A stretch of 35,016 bases of DNA from Gnetum montanum (lineage: Eukaryota > Streptophyta > Gnetopsida > Gnetales > Gnetaceae). A program made the position numbers and the translations under genes. This document shows, piece after piece, positions 10,393-20,640 of the stretch (the stretch's first letter is position 1; every line of letters begins with the position of its first letter). The notes beneath the pieces were generated by a model, which searched no databases, had not been told where the DNA came from, and worked only from the letters and a program-made list of their open reading frames with translations. The stretch is from NCBI GenBank assembly GCA_015680685.1, contig MNCI01012629.1:869979-904994 (forward strand), in the 5' to 3' direction.

Positions 10393-12360
10393 TTGATGTT
10401 CAAAACATAAGAAAATCGATTAATGATCATACAAATATAGCCATACTACTTTCTTCCTTTTTGAATAGCAACAAAAAGGATAAGGCACACAAACCAATTA
10501 AAGAGTCATCATGAGAGAGAAATAAAATATGCATAATCAAAAATCATGGCATAATATCAAGGAAATAAATAAAAAACCTTTAGTGAAGCAAGAATATCAA
10601 TTAAAGAGCACACATTTTTTAGCACTAAGTTCCATGAAGAGTTGCCTCAAATGTTTTAGCAACTGATCCAAGCCTTCCAATTGATATTCAAACTTAAAGT
10701 TTGAAGTGAAGTATAGGCCTTGAAGATCAAGTAACCTATCTCTAAATCAATAAGCCACATGGTTATCATACTGTTCTAATATTCTCCATCTTTGTAAAAC
10801 ATCAATAATAGAATAGAACATATCTTTATGATAAGGAGAATATAGTAATGCAACTTCACAATGTGAAACCAGTCATGTCAAATTTTAAATACTTGAGCTA
10901 GGAAATAAATTTTAAGGAAATATAACCAAAGGACGTTTTAATCAAAATCATGGATAATTTTCCATAAGTATAATGATCATGTTCTTGCTCATAATGTTGT
11001 AAGGAATAATATCACTATTTCCATTATTTCATAAAAATATAGGTACTTCTTACTTCAGCTTATGCTTGAATATCAAATAGGTGGGTTGATGATACATTAA
11101 GATTTTCTCTTTTCAATTCCAAATAAGAATCTACAAAAAGAAAAGACCAAACACATACAATTTGATGATAGAGGCCAAATATAGATCGTGTAAGAACAAG
11201 TAGCCTATCTTCTTAAAACAACTATCTCATTAGAGCATGTATCTCTATATTCAACTAGAAATTTGGAAAATACCAACATAAGGATATGGAAGCCATGAGA
11301 GAAACATGCATATTTTTCTATTTGTACAAAGCAATGCCACAAAAATAACCATTTTACAAAAAAAAAATGATAATCATGATGATAGAGAAATATGTATATA
11401 TACCTCATTTTTATCAAGGGATATCAAGAACACAACTTCAAAACTCAGCCATCTTCTTAAAAGAAAAATTACCTCTTGATGTCGTTATCTTTCTCATTTT
11501 AGAAAACCTTGTTGTTTCAGTGTTTCTTGGTTGAAGTCTCCAAACACTTTCCCTACATTTGTGACCTCCAAGATAATGATGGATAATGAGGAATAGGCTC
11601 CCCCTACACATGTGTTTCTTATCTTGAGCTTTGTAAATTTTGTAAATCACCAAAACACTACAACTATAGGTTAACCTTAAGATCAAATGTGGAGACTAAG
11701 GTCTCTAATCAGAATTTTTTAAAAGCTTTTCTTATCTCATAGATAGCAAAAGTGTTCCAAAGGATGTGAGCATAGAAACAGATCATCACAAGAAGTTCAA
11801 ATTAAGCAAGATTGAGTGCAAGACAAGAAATCAAACTAAAATTATTACAACATGAACGTCCAAAGAAAATTATTACAAGTTTTATACTAAAAATCTTCAT
11901 AAAATCACTTATGTCAAACTCAAGGATGAATGTAAGAGATTCTCCAAACAATTATTTTAACACTTTTCTAATCTAGACAAGATACAAAAATTTTTTGACT
12001 TTTCAAATCATATTCTTATTAACTAGCAAGCAAAGAGATGGAACTTACCTTGAGTTACCTTAGTTGCTAGTGAGGAGAGAAGATTAATGGAGTTTGATAT
12101 GAAGTCCCCTATCATGAAGTACCTCCTCATCTTTAAGTTCTCTTTCATTTGACCATGTATGTGATATCTCCATTTGTCTATGTTCTTTATGATAGAACCT
12201 TTGATCACTTATTACATTATTTTTGTTACTCCACTTCTCTTTATTCTCACTTATTGGTACCTACATAATTTTCTTACCAAAGCCTTTTCAACAAGACCAA
12301 GCATTAATCTTGTTTTGATCATCATGAATTTTCTTACAACCACCATTCTTACAAACCAAT
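10393..12360 (-). other. Non-coding interior of the gag-only element
   Basis: About 2 kb between the gag remnant and the PPT, where a full copia element would hold pol. I find no D-S-G, H-H-C-C, D-D-E, Y-V-D-D or RNase H motif on either strand. Short ORFs (for example 11438-11686 minus) match nothing I know. Confidence 0.6.
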
Positions 12361-13772
12361 AAAGTATTATAATCATGATCAAAATTATCAAACCTAACCA
12401 TGCTTGAGTTTGAATTTTCATGTATGGCTTCCTCTAAATTCTTTGGCTATTTTTCAAAAGTCTCCTCTTCTTGAACCTTTCTACAATCCTTATTAAAAGA
12501 GGTTAATTATTCAATCTTAGCTTTTATGTTTGAGATCTCTTCTTTCACTTTATCATGAATAACATGCAATTTAGACATTACAAATTTCTTTTCCTTTCTA
12601 ATAAAATGATGTAAAAGAAAAATTTCTTCTTTAAATTCACTATACATTTTGTCACACTTACCATCTTATTTAGCCATATGTGAGGAATTTTCATCTGTAA
12701 GCACCATGCATATGAGATGTAAATTTTTGGAATAATTGCATGCTTCTTCTTCACTTTGCTCACCATCATTTCAACTTGTATAAATGTTGGTCTTTTCTAG
12801 TTCCTCATCATTGAATCTATTCTTTGATTTTACCTTGCTATCACTAGGATCACTAGGACATTCGAAGGCCATATGGCCTCTTCGTCCATAAACCCAACAT
12901 TCTATAGAAGATAAATCTAAGTTAGAAGCATTCAAAAAGTTTTTACCTCTTTCTCTACCTTTGAAAAGACTAGGTCTTTATTGAGATGTCTCCTTGTTTC
13001 TTCTTGTAAGTAATCATTGTAGTTTCCTTGAGAGAGAGGCAATCTCATCTTCGCTACCCTCATCATGCTCATTTAACTCCTTCTCCTTGTAAGTAGTCTT
13101 TAGAGTAATAGGTTTTTCTTGGATCACTCCTTCACTTATGAGATTCATTTCATAAGGTATGAGAGAACTTTTAAGCCATTCAAATTTTAAAGTTAAGAAA
13201 TTTATAATTTCCTTCATAGCCATGACTTTTGGTCTAAACTTTAGTTGTAGAGTTTTGATCATTTTGTTGATGACATTGCTTTTGAGAAAATATTTTCCTA
13301 TTCCTCTCATAGCTACAACAAGATCAATAACTTTAGAGAAATAATCCTTTATTTTCCCACCTTCTCTCATTTTGAGTTTATTACAAAACTAATAATTTTG
13401 ATTACTTGACAATTGATGTTCCTTCATAAGTAGCTTCTAAAGTTTTCCAAATTTCTTTGGTTTTCTTACATATTACTACTCTATTAAATTTATATTTATT
13501 CAATGAAAAATATTAATAATTTTTTGCTTTTGAATCAAACATGAACTTATTTTTTTCCTCTTGTATCCATTTGTTGTGAGGCTTCACAATGCTAGTGGAG
13601 ATGTCAATAGGTGGAGCAAGCCCTCAAGGATTGATTTCCACACTTCAGACTCCATGGATTCAAAGAACCCTTGCATTCTAGTTTTCCAATAAATGAAGTT
13701 GAATCCATAGAACATAGGTGGCTTTGTGTAATATGTTCCTCCATTGTTCACTCTTGAAATTGATGATGACAA
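12361..13772 (-). pseudogene. gag: gag with CCHC knuckle and charged C-terminal extension
   Basis: Read from 13772 downward on the minus strand. PPMFYGFNFIYWKTRMQGFF (about 13720) is the copia gag N-terminus (family form PP.F.G.NY.YWK.RM). The capsid part includes MREGGKIKDYFSKVIDLVVA and LQLKFRPKVMAMKEI (13370-13014), like the I.E...RF..I...L..LPK.W..KV.AI pattern. A zinc knuckle at about 12852-12905 reads C-W-V-Y-G-R-R-G-H-M-A-F-E-C, with the second Cys replaced by Tyr. Downstream is an acidic, Lys/Glu-rich stretch (for example YSEFKEEIFLLHHFIRKEKK, near 12600) that is probably coiled coil. Several stops and shifts make it a pseudogene. Confidence 0.8.
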
Positions 13773-13784
13773 AGAAGACTACTA

Positions 13785-13797
13785 GGCTCAGATACCA
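13785..13797 (-). promoter_or_regulatory. Primer-binding site of the gag-only element
   Basis: Minus strand TGGTATCTGAGCC, two bases inside the 5' LTR edge at 13800. It fits the Met-tRNA-type plant copia PBS TGGTATCAGAGC with one difference over 12 bases. Confidence 0.88.
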
Positions 13798-13799
13798 CT

Positions 13800-14834
13800 T
13801 GTGGATCATTAAACTTAGAAGCAGGGAAGATAAATAAGCTCCCCAAAATAAAATTTAAGAGATAAAGCACAAAAAATAAATTTGACTTGGTTTTCCAACT
13901 TGTGTAGTCCACACTTGGAGGGTAGATCACAAGCACACTTTTGAACTTTGTTGCTCTCAAAATGTGATTTGAAGAATCCACACCCTGTATAGTCTTTAAG
14001 CCCCACTCTAAAGGGTTGTGACATGGTAGCAACCACTCAACCATGAAATGATCCATCAAGCTTGGAATGTGGTTTTTGGGCTTCCACAACCTTTATAATC
14101 TTGAGCTCTACTTAGGAGTGTTATGCTGCAACACCAACCACTCAATCCCATAGGATCCTGACAAGATCAATTAAGATGCTTTCTTGTAAGAAGCACATCA
14201 ACCCCACATGGTTCAATGGAGAACAACAATTACAAGGGATAAATGCAACTTAGTTTGCTCATACTTATACATTGAGATACAACACACTTTACAATGGACC
14301 AATGATAATACAATGAAGAGCAACAATGATTGACAAATAATTAGATAATGATTATACATGATATTGCACATTTCCCAATGCATATGATGTCTTCTTATAC
14401 CCACCATGTTTTCAAATCCATCTTGGAACTCATGTAATGGCTAGCTAATGGTAGCTAATGATCATGGAAGACATCTTCTTCATGCTTGAGATGTCTTTTT
14501 ATATTTGCCCTTTATTATGGAAAGACATCTTTATCTAGGAAATATGCCTTTCTAAAATCTCCATTCTAGGAAGATGTCTTTGTCTAATGAACTATGTCTT
14601 TCTAAAACTAGCCTACATTCTATGAAGATGTCTTTGCTTGAGGAAAGATGTTTGCTATTTCTTGAAGACGTCTTTGCCTATGCATCCTCCAATTTTGTCA
14701 AGACTTCTACTATTTCTTAGAGACATCTTTCTTCAACCCAAGTTCTTATCCTGTAAGCACAGCAATCATACACATACACACAAACAACATTGTCTCCATT
14801 TTTCTTAATGTTTTGACAGACCAAAAGGTCCACA
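13800..14834 (-). repeat. 5' LTR of the gag-only element
   Basis: About 1035 bp, partner of 9297-10377. It has the same internal duplication (about 13960-14045 and 14065-14150) and the same U3 word array (14385-14735). The two LTRs differ by many substitutions and small indels. Confidence 0.9.
14385..14735 (-). promoter_or_regulatory. U3 array of AAGAYGTCTT words (5' LTR)
   Basis: Counterpart of 9888-10205. Copies include GAAGACATCTTC (about 14467), AAAGACATCTTT (about 14521), GAAGATGTCTTTG (about 14571 and 14624) and GAAGACGTCTTTG (about 14665). Here CATC or CGTC sometimes replaces TGTC of the partner LTR, while the near-palindromic frame is kept. Confidence 0.6.
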
Positions 14835-14839
14835 TGATC

Positions 14840-15480
14840 CTAATCCTACTTCATAATTATTTTTAATCGAATCTTAATACAAAGCTTTATGTCCTTTTAT
14901 GTGATTATATGCTTTGAAGCTTGATTTTTCTAAAGAATCCATGGGCTTTTCATAGAATCAATTTTTGATTCTACAAGAATTTGACTTACATGGCTCATAA
15001 TTATGTTTCAATATCTCCTGATTATTTCTTTGTTAATTTGTGATCTCATTATAGCTTGTAGATCTAATTCATAGAATTTCTTCTTGGTCCTATGAACTTC
15101 TTTTTATCCTAAGCTAAGATGGTAGAATAGATATGGAGCTAGCTCATAAGATTGATTCATAGAATAAAAAATGTATAAAATAAGATGTAAAATAAAATAA
15201 GTAAAAACTTATATTCCCTTCAAGGTGTTTATTTAAATGGTTATCTCCCCTACAACTAACTTGAGAGGAGAAGATGCTAAAAATAAAGCGTAGTTATCCT
15301 TGTGGTGAGGTGTTGGTGTTGATCTTGGTTAGTTGAAAGTATTTCAATGGTTTTACTTGTTGGATGTTGTCTAGAATGTGCTTTTGGAGGCATGTTAAAT
15401 GGTATATTATCATATTCCTAGAAGGAAAATTTGAATGTATAATATACAATCCTTCTCATAATGTCTATAACTTAGTTTGT
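14840..15480. other. Decayed tail downstream of gypsy integrase
   Basis: AT-rich. It lies 3' of the gypsy integrase in the minus-strand reading and probably belonged to that element. No domain recognised. Confidence 0.4.
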
Positions 15481-16690
15481 TGAGGCACATGTGTGGGATT
15501 CTAATAAAAAATCTTATCTTCTAGTCGAAATTCAATTTTTCATATTTCGATGTCATGTCATTGTTTATTGTATGCCTTATAAATTTCATTCATCATGAGA
15601 GCTACCTTCAATTCTCATTTATTGTGTTGATTGTTATTAATTATTCTTTTTGTATTAAGTCAATGTCTAAGTTAAGGCCACATGTAATTATGAGTGTATG
15701 AATTTTAATTTGAAATGAAAGTTAGGTAGCTTTCTATATACTAACTCATAGGGACAATAGTCTATAGAAATTTTCCAAGTTGATCAATAGGCCCATATGG
15801 CATCATTGATTTTGGTGCCCCAGTATTTCCTATACTTACTAATGGTTCTTATTAGAATAATTATAATCTCCCTATTAGTAACTTCAACTTGACCATTGGT
15901 TTAGGAATGATAATATATTATGAGTTATATTACACACCTACGCATTACACCTATCCTATTAAATTTCAAAATGTAGCACCAATGAAATGGATTCCATTGT
16001 CAAAAATTAATATCCTAGGTATGCCAAACTTGTTTATGACTTGTTGCTAAAAGAATCAAGTTGCAGTGAAGGAAGCATAGTGAGTGATAGTTGTAGCTTT
16101 AGTCCATTTTTTACAATAGTTAACAGTAAAAATAATATAATATTTTTCATTCAACATGAGAGTGATGGATCCCATGAAGTTGATCCCCCAATGATCGAAT
16201 AGCTCCAATGGTTAAATCTACTATCGATGTCCCTCCATTCTAATTTTCATTCCTTCATCTTATTGACATGGCTCATAAGAAGGGCCAAAATGATGGATAC
16301 ACTTAAAAAATATAGGCAAAAAATATCTTTCCATCAAGATTTTAATGATCATTCTTCTTTCTGCATAATGGTCCTCATCGAGACCTTTATGAACATCTTA
16401 AAGAACTTAGAGTTCATCATCATTTGTTACACACTATTGTAGCAGGTCATCTACACAAGTTTTATAAAGGTTTCTCCTTATATCCATATAATGTTTGATC
16501 TAGTGAAGAAAAAGTTGTTTCTTCTTACAGTCCCATCCATTGGAGGTCTCCTAAGTGAGAAAGTAGGAGGGGAATTCATCATACCAATTTATGATTTTGA
16601 GTGGTCTTATGCTCTTAGTTACCTTGGAAAAAAGCAACTCATTTGGCAATTGATCTTACAAAGGATTTTTATCAACCTTGTTATCTAATC
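15480..16690 (-). pseudogene. gypsy-1 integrase remnant
   Basis: Minus-strand reading over several frames shows the order of plant Ty3/gypsy integrases. First an H-H-C-C-like part, DEDHYAERRMIIKILMERYF ending YEPCQ. Then LELFDHWGINFMGSI, where the usual first catalytic Asp is Asn. Then GIPRILIFDNGIHFIGATF (second Asp kept), TNGQVEVTNREIIIILIRTI (Glu kept), and INDAIWAYWSTWKISIDYCP followed by YELVYRKLP. The catalytic change, stops and shifts show it is dead. Confidence 0.88.
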
Positions 16691-17160
16691 TTAACTAAGA
16701 AAAATGATCAACAATAACATTATTAGTTTCATTTTTATCCACCATTTTTAAATCAAATTCTTGTAAAATCACTCACAACAATATGACATGAGAGCTCACT
16801 ATTGGTTTGTTGATGAGAAAGTGAATTGCATTGTGATAAGTATGCATAAAAACTATATATTCGAGTACATAGTGTATAAATTTTTTAAGATCATACACCA
16901 CTACCATTAATTCTTTTTCTATTATGGCATAATTATGTTGTGCACCTATAATGATCCTACTTACATAATGGATGTAATAGGAGCATAATTGAATATATTT
17001 TTCTCCCAAGGCATAATTGAATATATTTTTCATCCATTTATGTAAGTATTTCTCCCAAGGAATAATTGAATATATTTTTCATGATGTGGAATGATTTGGA
17101 TGAATTTAGTTATTATAGGATTAGTGTTTCTATGAGCTTCTTCTTCAAGAGTTCAAATGC
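16690..17160 (-). pseudogene. gypsy-1 RNase H remnant
   Basis: The frame 17033-16773 reads YVSRIIIGAQHNYAIIEKEL then VVVYDLKKFIHYVLEYIVFM, matching the plant gypsy form YASRTL..AQ.NY...EKELLAVV.A..KFRHYL.GY.V..HTDH. The HTDH Asp is Tyr here. It continues as LQEFDLKMVDKN and NNVIVDHFS, the normal link toward integrase. The upstream LLKKKLIETL (about 17150-17110) is the end of the RT connection. Confidence 0.88.
16985..17090. repeat. Short local tandem duplication
   Basis: AATTGAATATATTTTTC with CTCCCAAGG recurs: AATTGAATATATTTTTC three times (about 16987, 17011 and 17066) and CTCCCAAGG twice (about 17003 and 17052), spaced about 50 bp. It sits where the gypsy RT-RNase H junction (the C-D-A-S...G-A-V-L-G region) should be, and it probably disrupted that segment. 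Confidence 0.75.
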
Positions 17161-17183
17161 TTATTTACATTTCTCTACGTAGT

Positions 17184-17636
17184 NNNNNNNNNNNNNNNNN
17201 NNNNNNNNNNNNNNNNNNNNNNNNNNNNNNNNNNNNNNNNNNNNNNNNNNNNNNNNNNNNNNNNNNNNNNNNNNNNNNNNNNNNNNNNNNNNNNNNNNNN
17301 NNNNNNNNNNNNNNNNNNNNNNNNNNNNNNNNNNNNNNNNNNNNNNNNNNNNNNNNNNNNNNNNNNNNNNNNNNNNNNNNNNNNNNNNNNNNNNNNNNNN
17401 NNNNNNNNNNNNNNNNNNNNNNNNNNNNNNNNNNNNNNNNNNNNNNNNNNNNNNNNNNNNNNNNNNNNNNNNNNNNNNNNNNNNNNNNNNNNNNNNNNNN
17501 NNNNNNNNNNNNNNNNNNNNNNNNNNNNNNNNNNNNNNNNNNNNNNNNNNNNNNNNNNNNNNNNNNNNNNNNNNNNNNNNNNNNNNNNNNNNNNNNNNNN
17601 NNNNNNNNNNNNNNNNNNNNNNNNNNNNNNNNNNNN
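17184..17636. other. Assembly gap (453 N)
   Basis: A run of N. Translated ORFs through it are artefacts. By position it should contain part of the gypsy-1 reverse transcriptase; a whole RT would need more than 453 bp, so the gap size may be arbitrary or the RT deleted. Confidence 0.99.
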
Positions 17637-17788
17637 TCTTTTTGTTCCTTAGTGAGGTGGATTTTGATAATTACTAGTATTTCATTATTTAAGAATACAT
17701 ATTTTAGGACTTTGGTAATGTTTTTAGTTTTAAGGGCTCTAGCCTTGAGAATTCTAGAATTTTCAACTCTCCCCAATTGACCTCTCAT
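17637..17788 (-). pseudogene. gypsy-1 linker just before RT
   Basis: Minus-strand reading VLKYVFLNNEILVIIKIHLT then KEQK matches the plant gypsy linker, LKYVFLG.NETYPVIIS..L..EQE, which lies just N-terminal to RT. This places the RT in the adjoining gap. Confidence 0.7.
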
Positions 17789-18109
17789 TCTTTTCTAGTT
17801 TTTGAGTGTAAAATTTAGCACCTAATTTTCTCCATTTCATTTATTCTTATCTATGTATGCACTCAAGAGGAATTTTGTTGATTTCATGCATATTATAGAA
17901 CTAGATTTGTTATCTATAGTTAACCACTAGGTGTCTTCTTATTTTGTGATTGCTACATACATGCACCTTTGAACATTGGTGGATTCAACACATATTTTGC
18001 AAGCTATGATAGTTGTGCTCTTAATTTCTTGTATCTTCTAGATGTAGTTGCACCCTATGTTATTTTACATGATGCATGGAATTCATTTTCCTTGGAGATT
18101 TCCAGAAAA

Positions 18110-18370
18110 AAGTTCTCTAATTTCTAACTTGACATTAGTTGTACTAACCTAGATATGATCAATAAATCCACTAGATATGACCATCCTTTAATGGTAGTCA
18201 TAATGTCCTCCATTAACACTAATGGAATAGTGATGGATGAATCTACAAGTTCTAAACCCAATATTACACTTTATAAGTGAAGGCAAGTTTCATGTCTTGT
18301 ATATCTCTTAGGAAATCAAGTTTACATTAGAATCTAAATCTAACAAGGCCTTGCATGGATCATTTTATAT
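18110..18370 (-). pseudogene. gypsy-1 aspartic protease-like remnant
   Basis: Minus-strand KALLDLDSNVNLIS (about 18355-18315) resembles the gypsy protease opening, KALCDLGASINLMP, with the D-x-G Gly altered to Asp. After a stop comes NLPSLIKCNIGFRT. Weak but in the right place between gag and RT. Confidence 0.55.
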
Positions 18371-19079
18371 AATTTATAAATAGATTACGGGACTTCTAGG
18401 ATTAGTTCTTTTCCTATAAATTTGGCTTGCCTAGATCTAATTTGTCATGGAATGAGTTAACATACACTTTGAATGTTTTGGGACTTTTAATTTAAATGTG
18501 TCTTAGTAGAATATTCTTGGATACTTTGGGAAGATTTTATATTCATGGATACCTACTATTTGTGGTGGATTATTAGATTAGGAGAATGGTTTTTTCCAAT
18601 ACTTACATTTGGATCCAGTTGAATGATCATCTAATTATAGATTCATGACCCTTGTAGCATTCCACTATTGAGGTTGCAAAGGAATTTCATCTTACTTGAG
18701 TGTTGTAGGTGGTAATGGAGTGGAGGTATGAGGTGCATGATGTTGAGGATGTAGAGGAGTATATGAAAAATGAGATTTAGCACATGAAGTGATAGGTCTA
18801 TGATATTCAAGAGCATTGTAATGATGGAAAGAGGTGTGGGTAGTGGAGCCACTTGGTAACATTTATTGTTGGACATAACATCCATAGGGATCTAGCTCAA
18901 AGTAAGGATACTATTGCATTATTAATGGCATCTCCCATAACTATGAGTTATGCCATTGCTAATAGTAGTCCTAAGATAAAGGTAGCATCCTACTTAGATA
19001 ATATTATTGTTGGTAGAACTACTACATATAGTTGCCTTGAGGTTAAGACAATTTCCTAAATGCTTGCCTTTTGGAAAAT

Positions 19080-20640
19080 TTTGGATTTTAGACATATACC
19101 CTAGACTCCTACAAGTGTGATAGAATTAGGTAATAGCCCTTTGGATGTTCATATTATCAGATATCTAAATTAAAATCTACAGCCTCCTTCACTATTGCAA
19201 CCTTACCTTTCTAATGGTGATAGTCTTTTATCATATTCTTCTTCATTCTCTTATCCCTACCCTTGCTTCCCTATTTTTTTCTCCTCCATGATTTTAAGTG
19301 TTTCTTTAAACTTGTCATCCAATGATAGCTTTCTGGATTAGTAAGGTCTTTCTTTGCACGACCTCCTCCAATAGTACTTCTTCCTCTAGATCATAAATAT
19401 GGGCCTCCTTTTAATGAATGAAGAGATCCCTATTGTATTTCTTGATACTTTTTTTCTTTTTTAACTCTTCTTCTTCTTTTGCTACTTAGTCTATGTGCCT
19501 TTGTATCTAATGGATCCTCATTTCTAATAATCTTCCTTGGGCATAAACCCCAAGAGTCTCCTTGGATTTCATTCTAAGTCTATCTATGATATGACAAAGT
19601 TACTCTCTTCAGGAGAAATCATGCCCTAAGGATTGATTTAGCAAAGAATAGTACCTTTTTAGGGTTGTGTCAAGGGATTCATGATTCCCTTATTACCACC
19701 CTTGAATTTATTTTCTTAAGTTTAACACCTTGGAATACATTTGATACTTGTCATTGAACATCTCTAACATTGTACTCCATCTACAAATAGATTTTGGTTC
19801 TAAGGATCATTACCAACTTTCAACTTCTTGTATGAATTTCCTAGAAAATAATTTAAGCTTTTGTGATTTATTTTCAATGTTTTTCAAGGCATAGGCATCA
19901 TGGAATGCCTACAAATGGTGTTTTAATAAGCATTATAGCCTCCATTGAACTTAGGAATATTATTCATATCAAACTATTTAATCTGGATATTCCTTTGATA
20001 CCTAGTAGGAATGTGAATTACCTCATAAATGTTGATCATTCTTTGTGTAGTAAGAAATAGTTCATTATAATCATATCATTCATCATGGCCCCTACCATGG
20101 CCATGTCTCTTATGATGTGGCCTACTATGCCTTCTTTCCTAATGATTTTCCTTTTCTTTTTACTCTTGTCTATATTCCATTCTTCGATCTCTATGATGAG
20201 GTCTTCTATCATCTCTAACTTGTGTTCAATAATTTTTCCTTCAATCACAATCACATTCTTTCTTGTCAAAGCTAGAAGATGAGGAAGATTGTGAGAACTA
20301 AGAGATAGAAGAGTTTTTCTATCCTATGTAGCTTCCCTTATCCCTTAGATGGTTTCTTGCTTAGTGACCAAGAAACCTTAGGCTTAAGTTCCCCCTAGTT
20401 CTATGTCAAGCTCTCTTCTTACCTTGGTTGCCTACAAAAGTTCAATGTAAACATTGATCGATCATGGTATCTTCACTAAAGAGAGGAGGACCTTGGCATT
20501 GACATCTACCTGATGAATATTTTGTATCCATTTTTTATTGTGATATTAGTATCATTGGGACTCTTTTGCTCTTGGAGACTTCATGGTGGGCCTCCATGAG
20601 TTTATCTTTTCTAAGTTAGACCTTCATAGGTTGTTAATCT
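19080..20640 (-). pseudogene. gag: gypsy-1 gag remnant
   Basis: Minus strand from a possible ATG at 20597 (MEAHHEVSKSKR). A Ser-rich then Arg/His-rich basic stretch follows (about 20300-20080, for example QSSSSSSFDKKE and RDDRRPHHRDRRMEYRQE), typical of plant gypsy gag. Then IPKFNGGYNAY (about 19945), like IP.F.G...A..., and EPKSICRWSTMLEMFNDKYQ (about 19800-19740), which fits the W..M...F...Y capsid pattern and is followed by NLRK. The rest is fragmented by stops. Confidence 0.65.

Larger units (their letters stand above)
9297..14834 (-). mobile_element. Non-autonomous copia-like LTR element with gag only (TR-GAG-like)
   Basis: Minus-strand element. LTRs are 9297-10377 (3') and 13800-14834 (5'), each TGTGGA...TCCACA when read on either strand. 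A PBS lies inside the 5' LTR (13785-13797) and a purine-rich PPT inside the 3' LTR (10378-10392). Flanking 5-mers are TGATA (9292-9296) and TGATC (14835-14839), 4 of 5 identical. The interior is only about 3.4 kb. It holds gag with a zinc knuckle and a coiled-coil-like tail, then about 2 kb with no protease, integrase, RT or RNase H that I can find. It would depend on an autonomous partner for pol functions. Confidence 0.85.
15480..20640 (-). mobile_element. Degenerate Ty3/gypsy element, coding interior (gypsy-1)
   Basis: On the minus strand, from high to low coordinates: a basic, Ser/Arg-rich gag start (about 20600-20050), gag capsid (about 19800-19700), protease-like stretch (about 18370-18110), protease-RT linker (17788-17637), N gap where RT is expected, RNase H (17160-16690) and integrase (16690-15480). 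This is gypsy order, RT/RNase H before integrase. Stops and shifts are dense throughout. I could not place its LTRs with confidence. The gag-only copia element appears to have inserted downstream of its integrase. Confidence 0.85.

Noticed and set aside
17157-17788. 207-codon ORFs on both strands
   Set aside because: They run through the N gap; most of their codons are unknown bases.
20036-20282. Met-rich ORFs on both strands
   Set aside because: The real signal is the basic gag stretch of gypsy-1 in another minus-strand frame; these are frame shadows.
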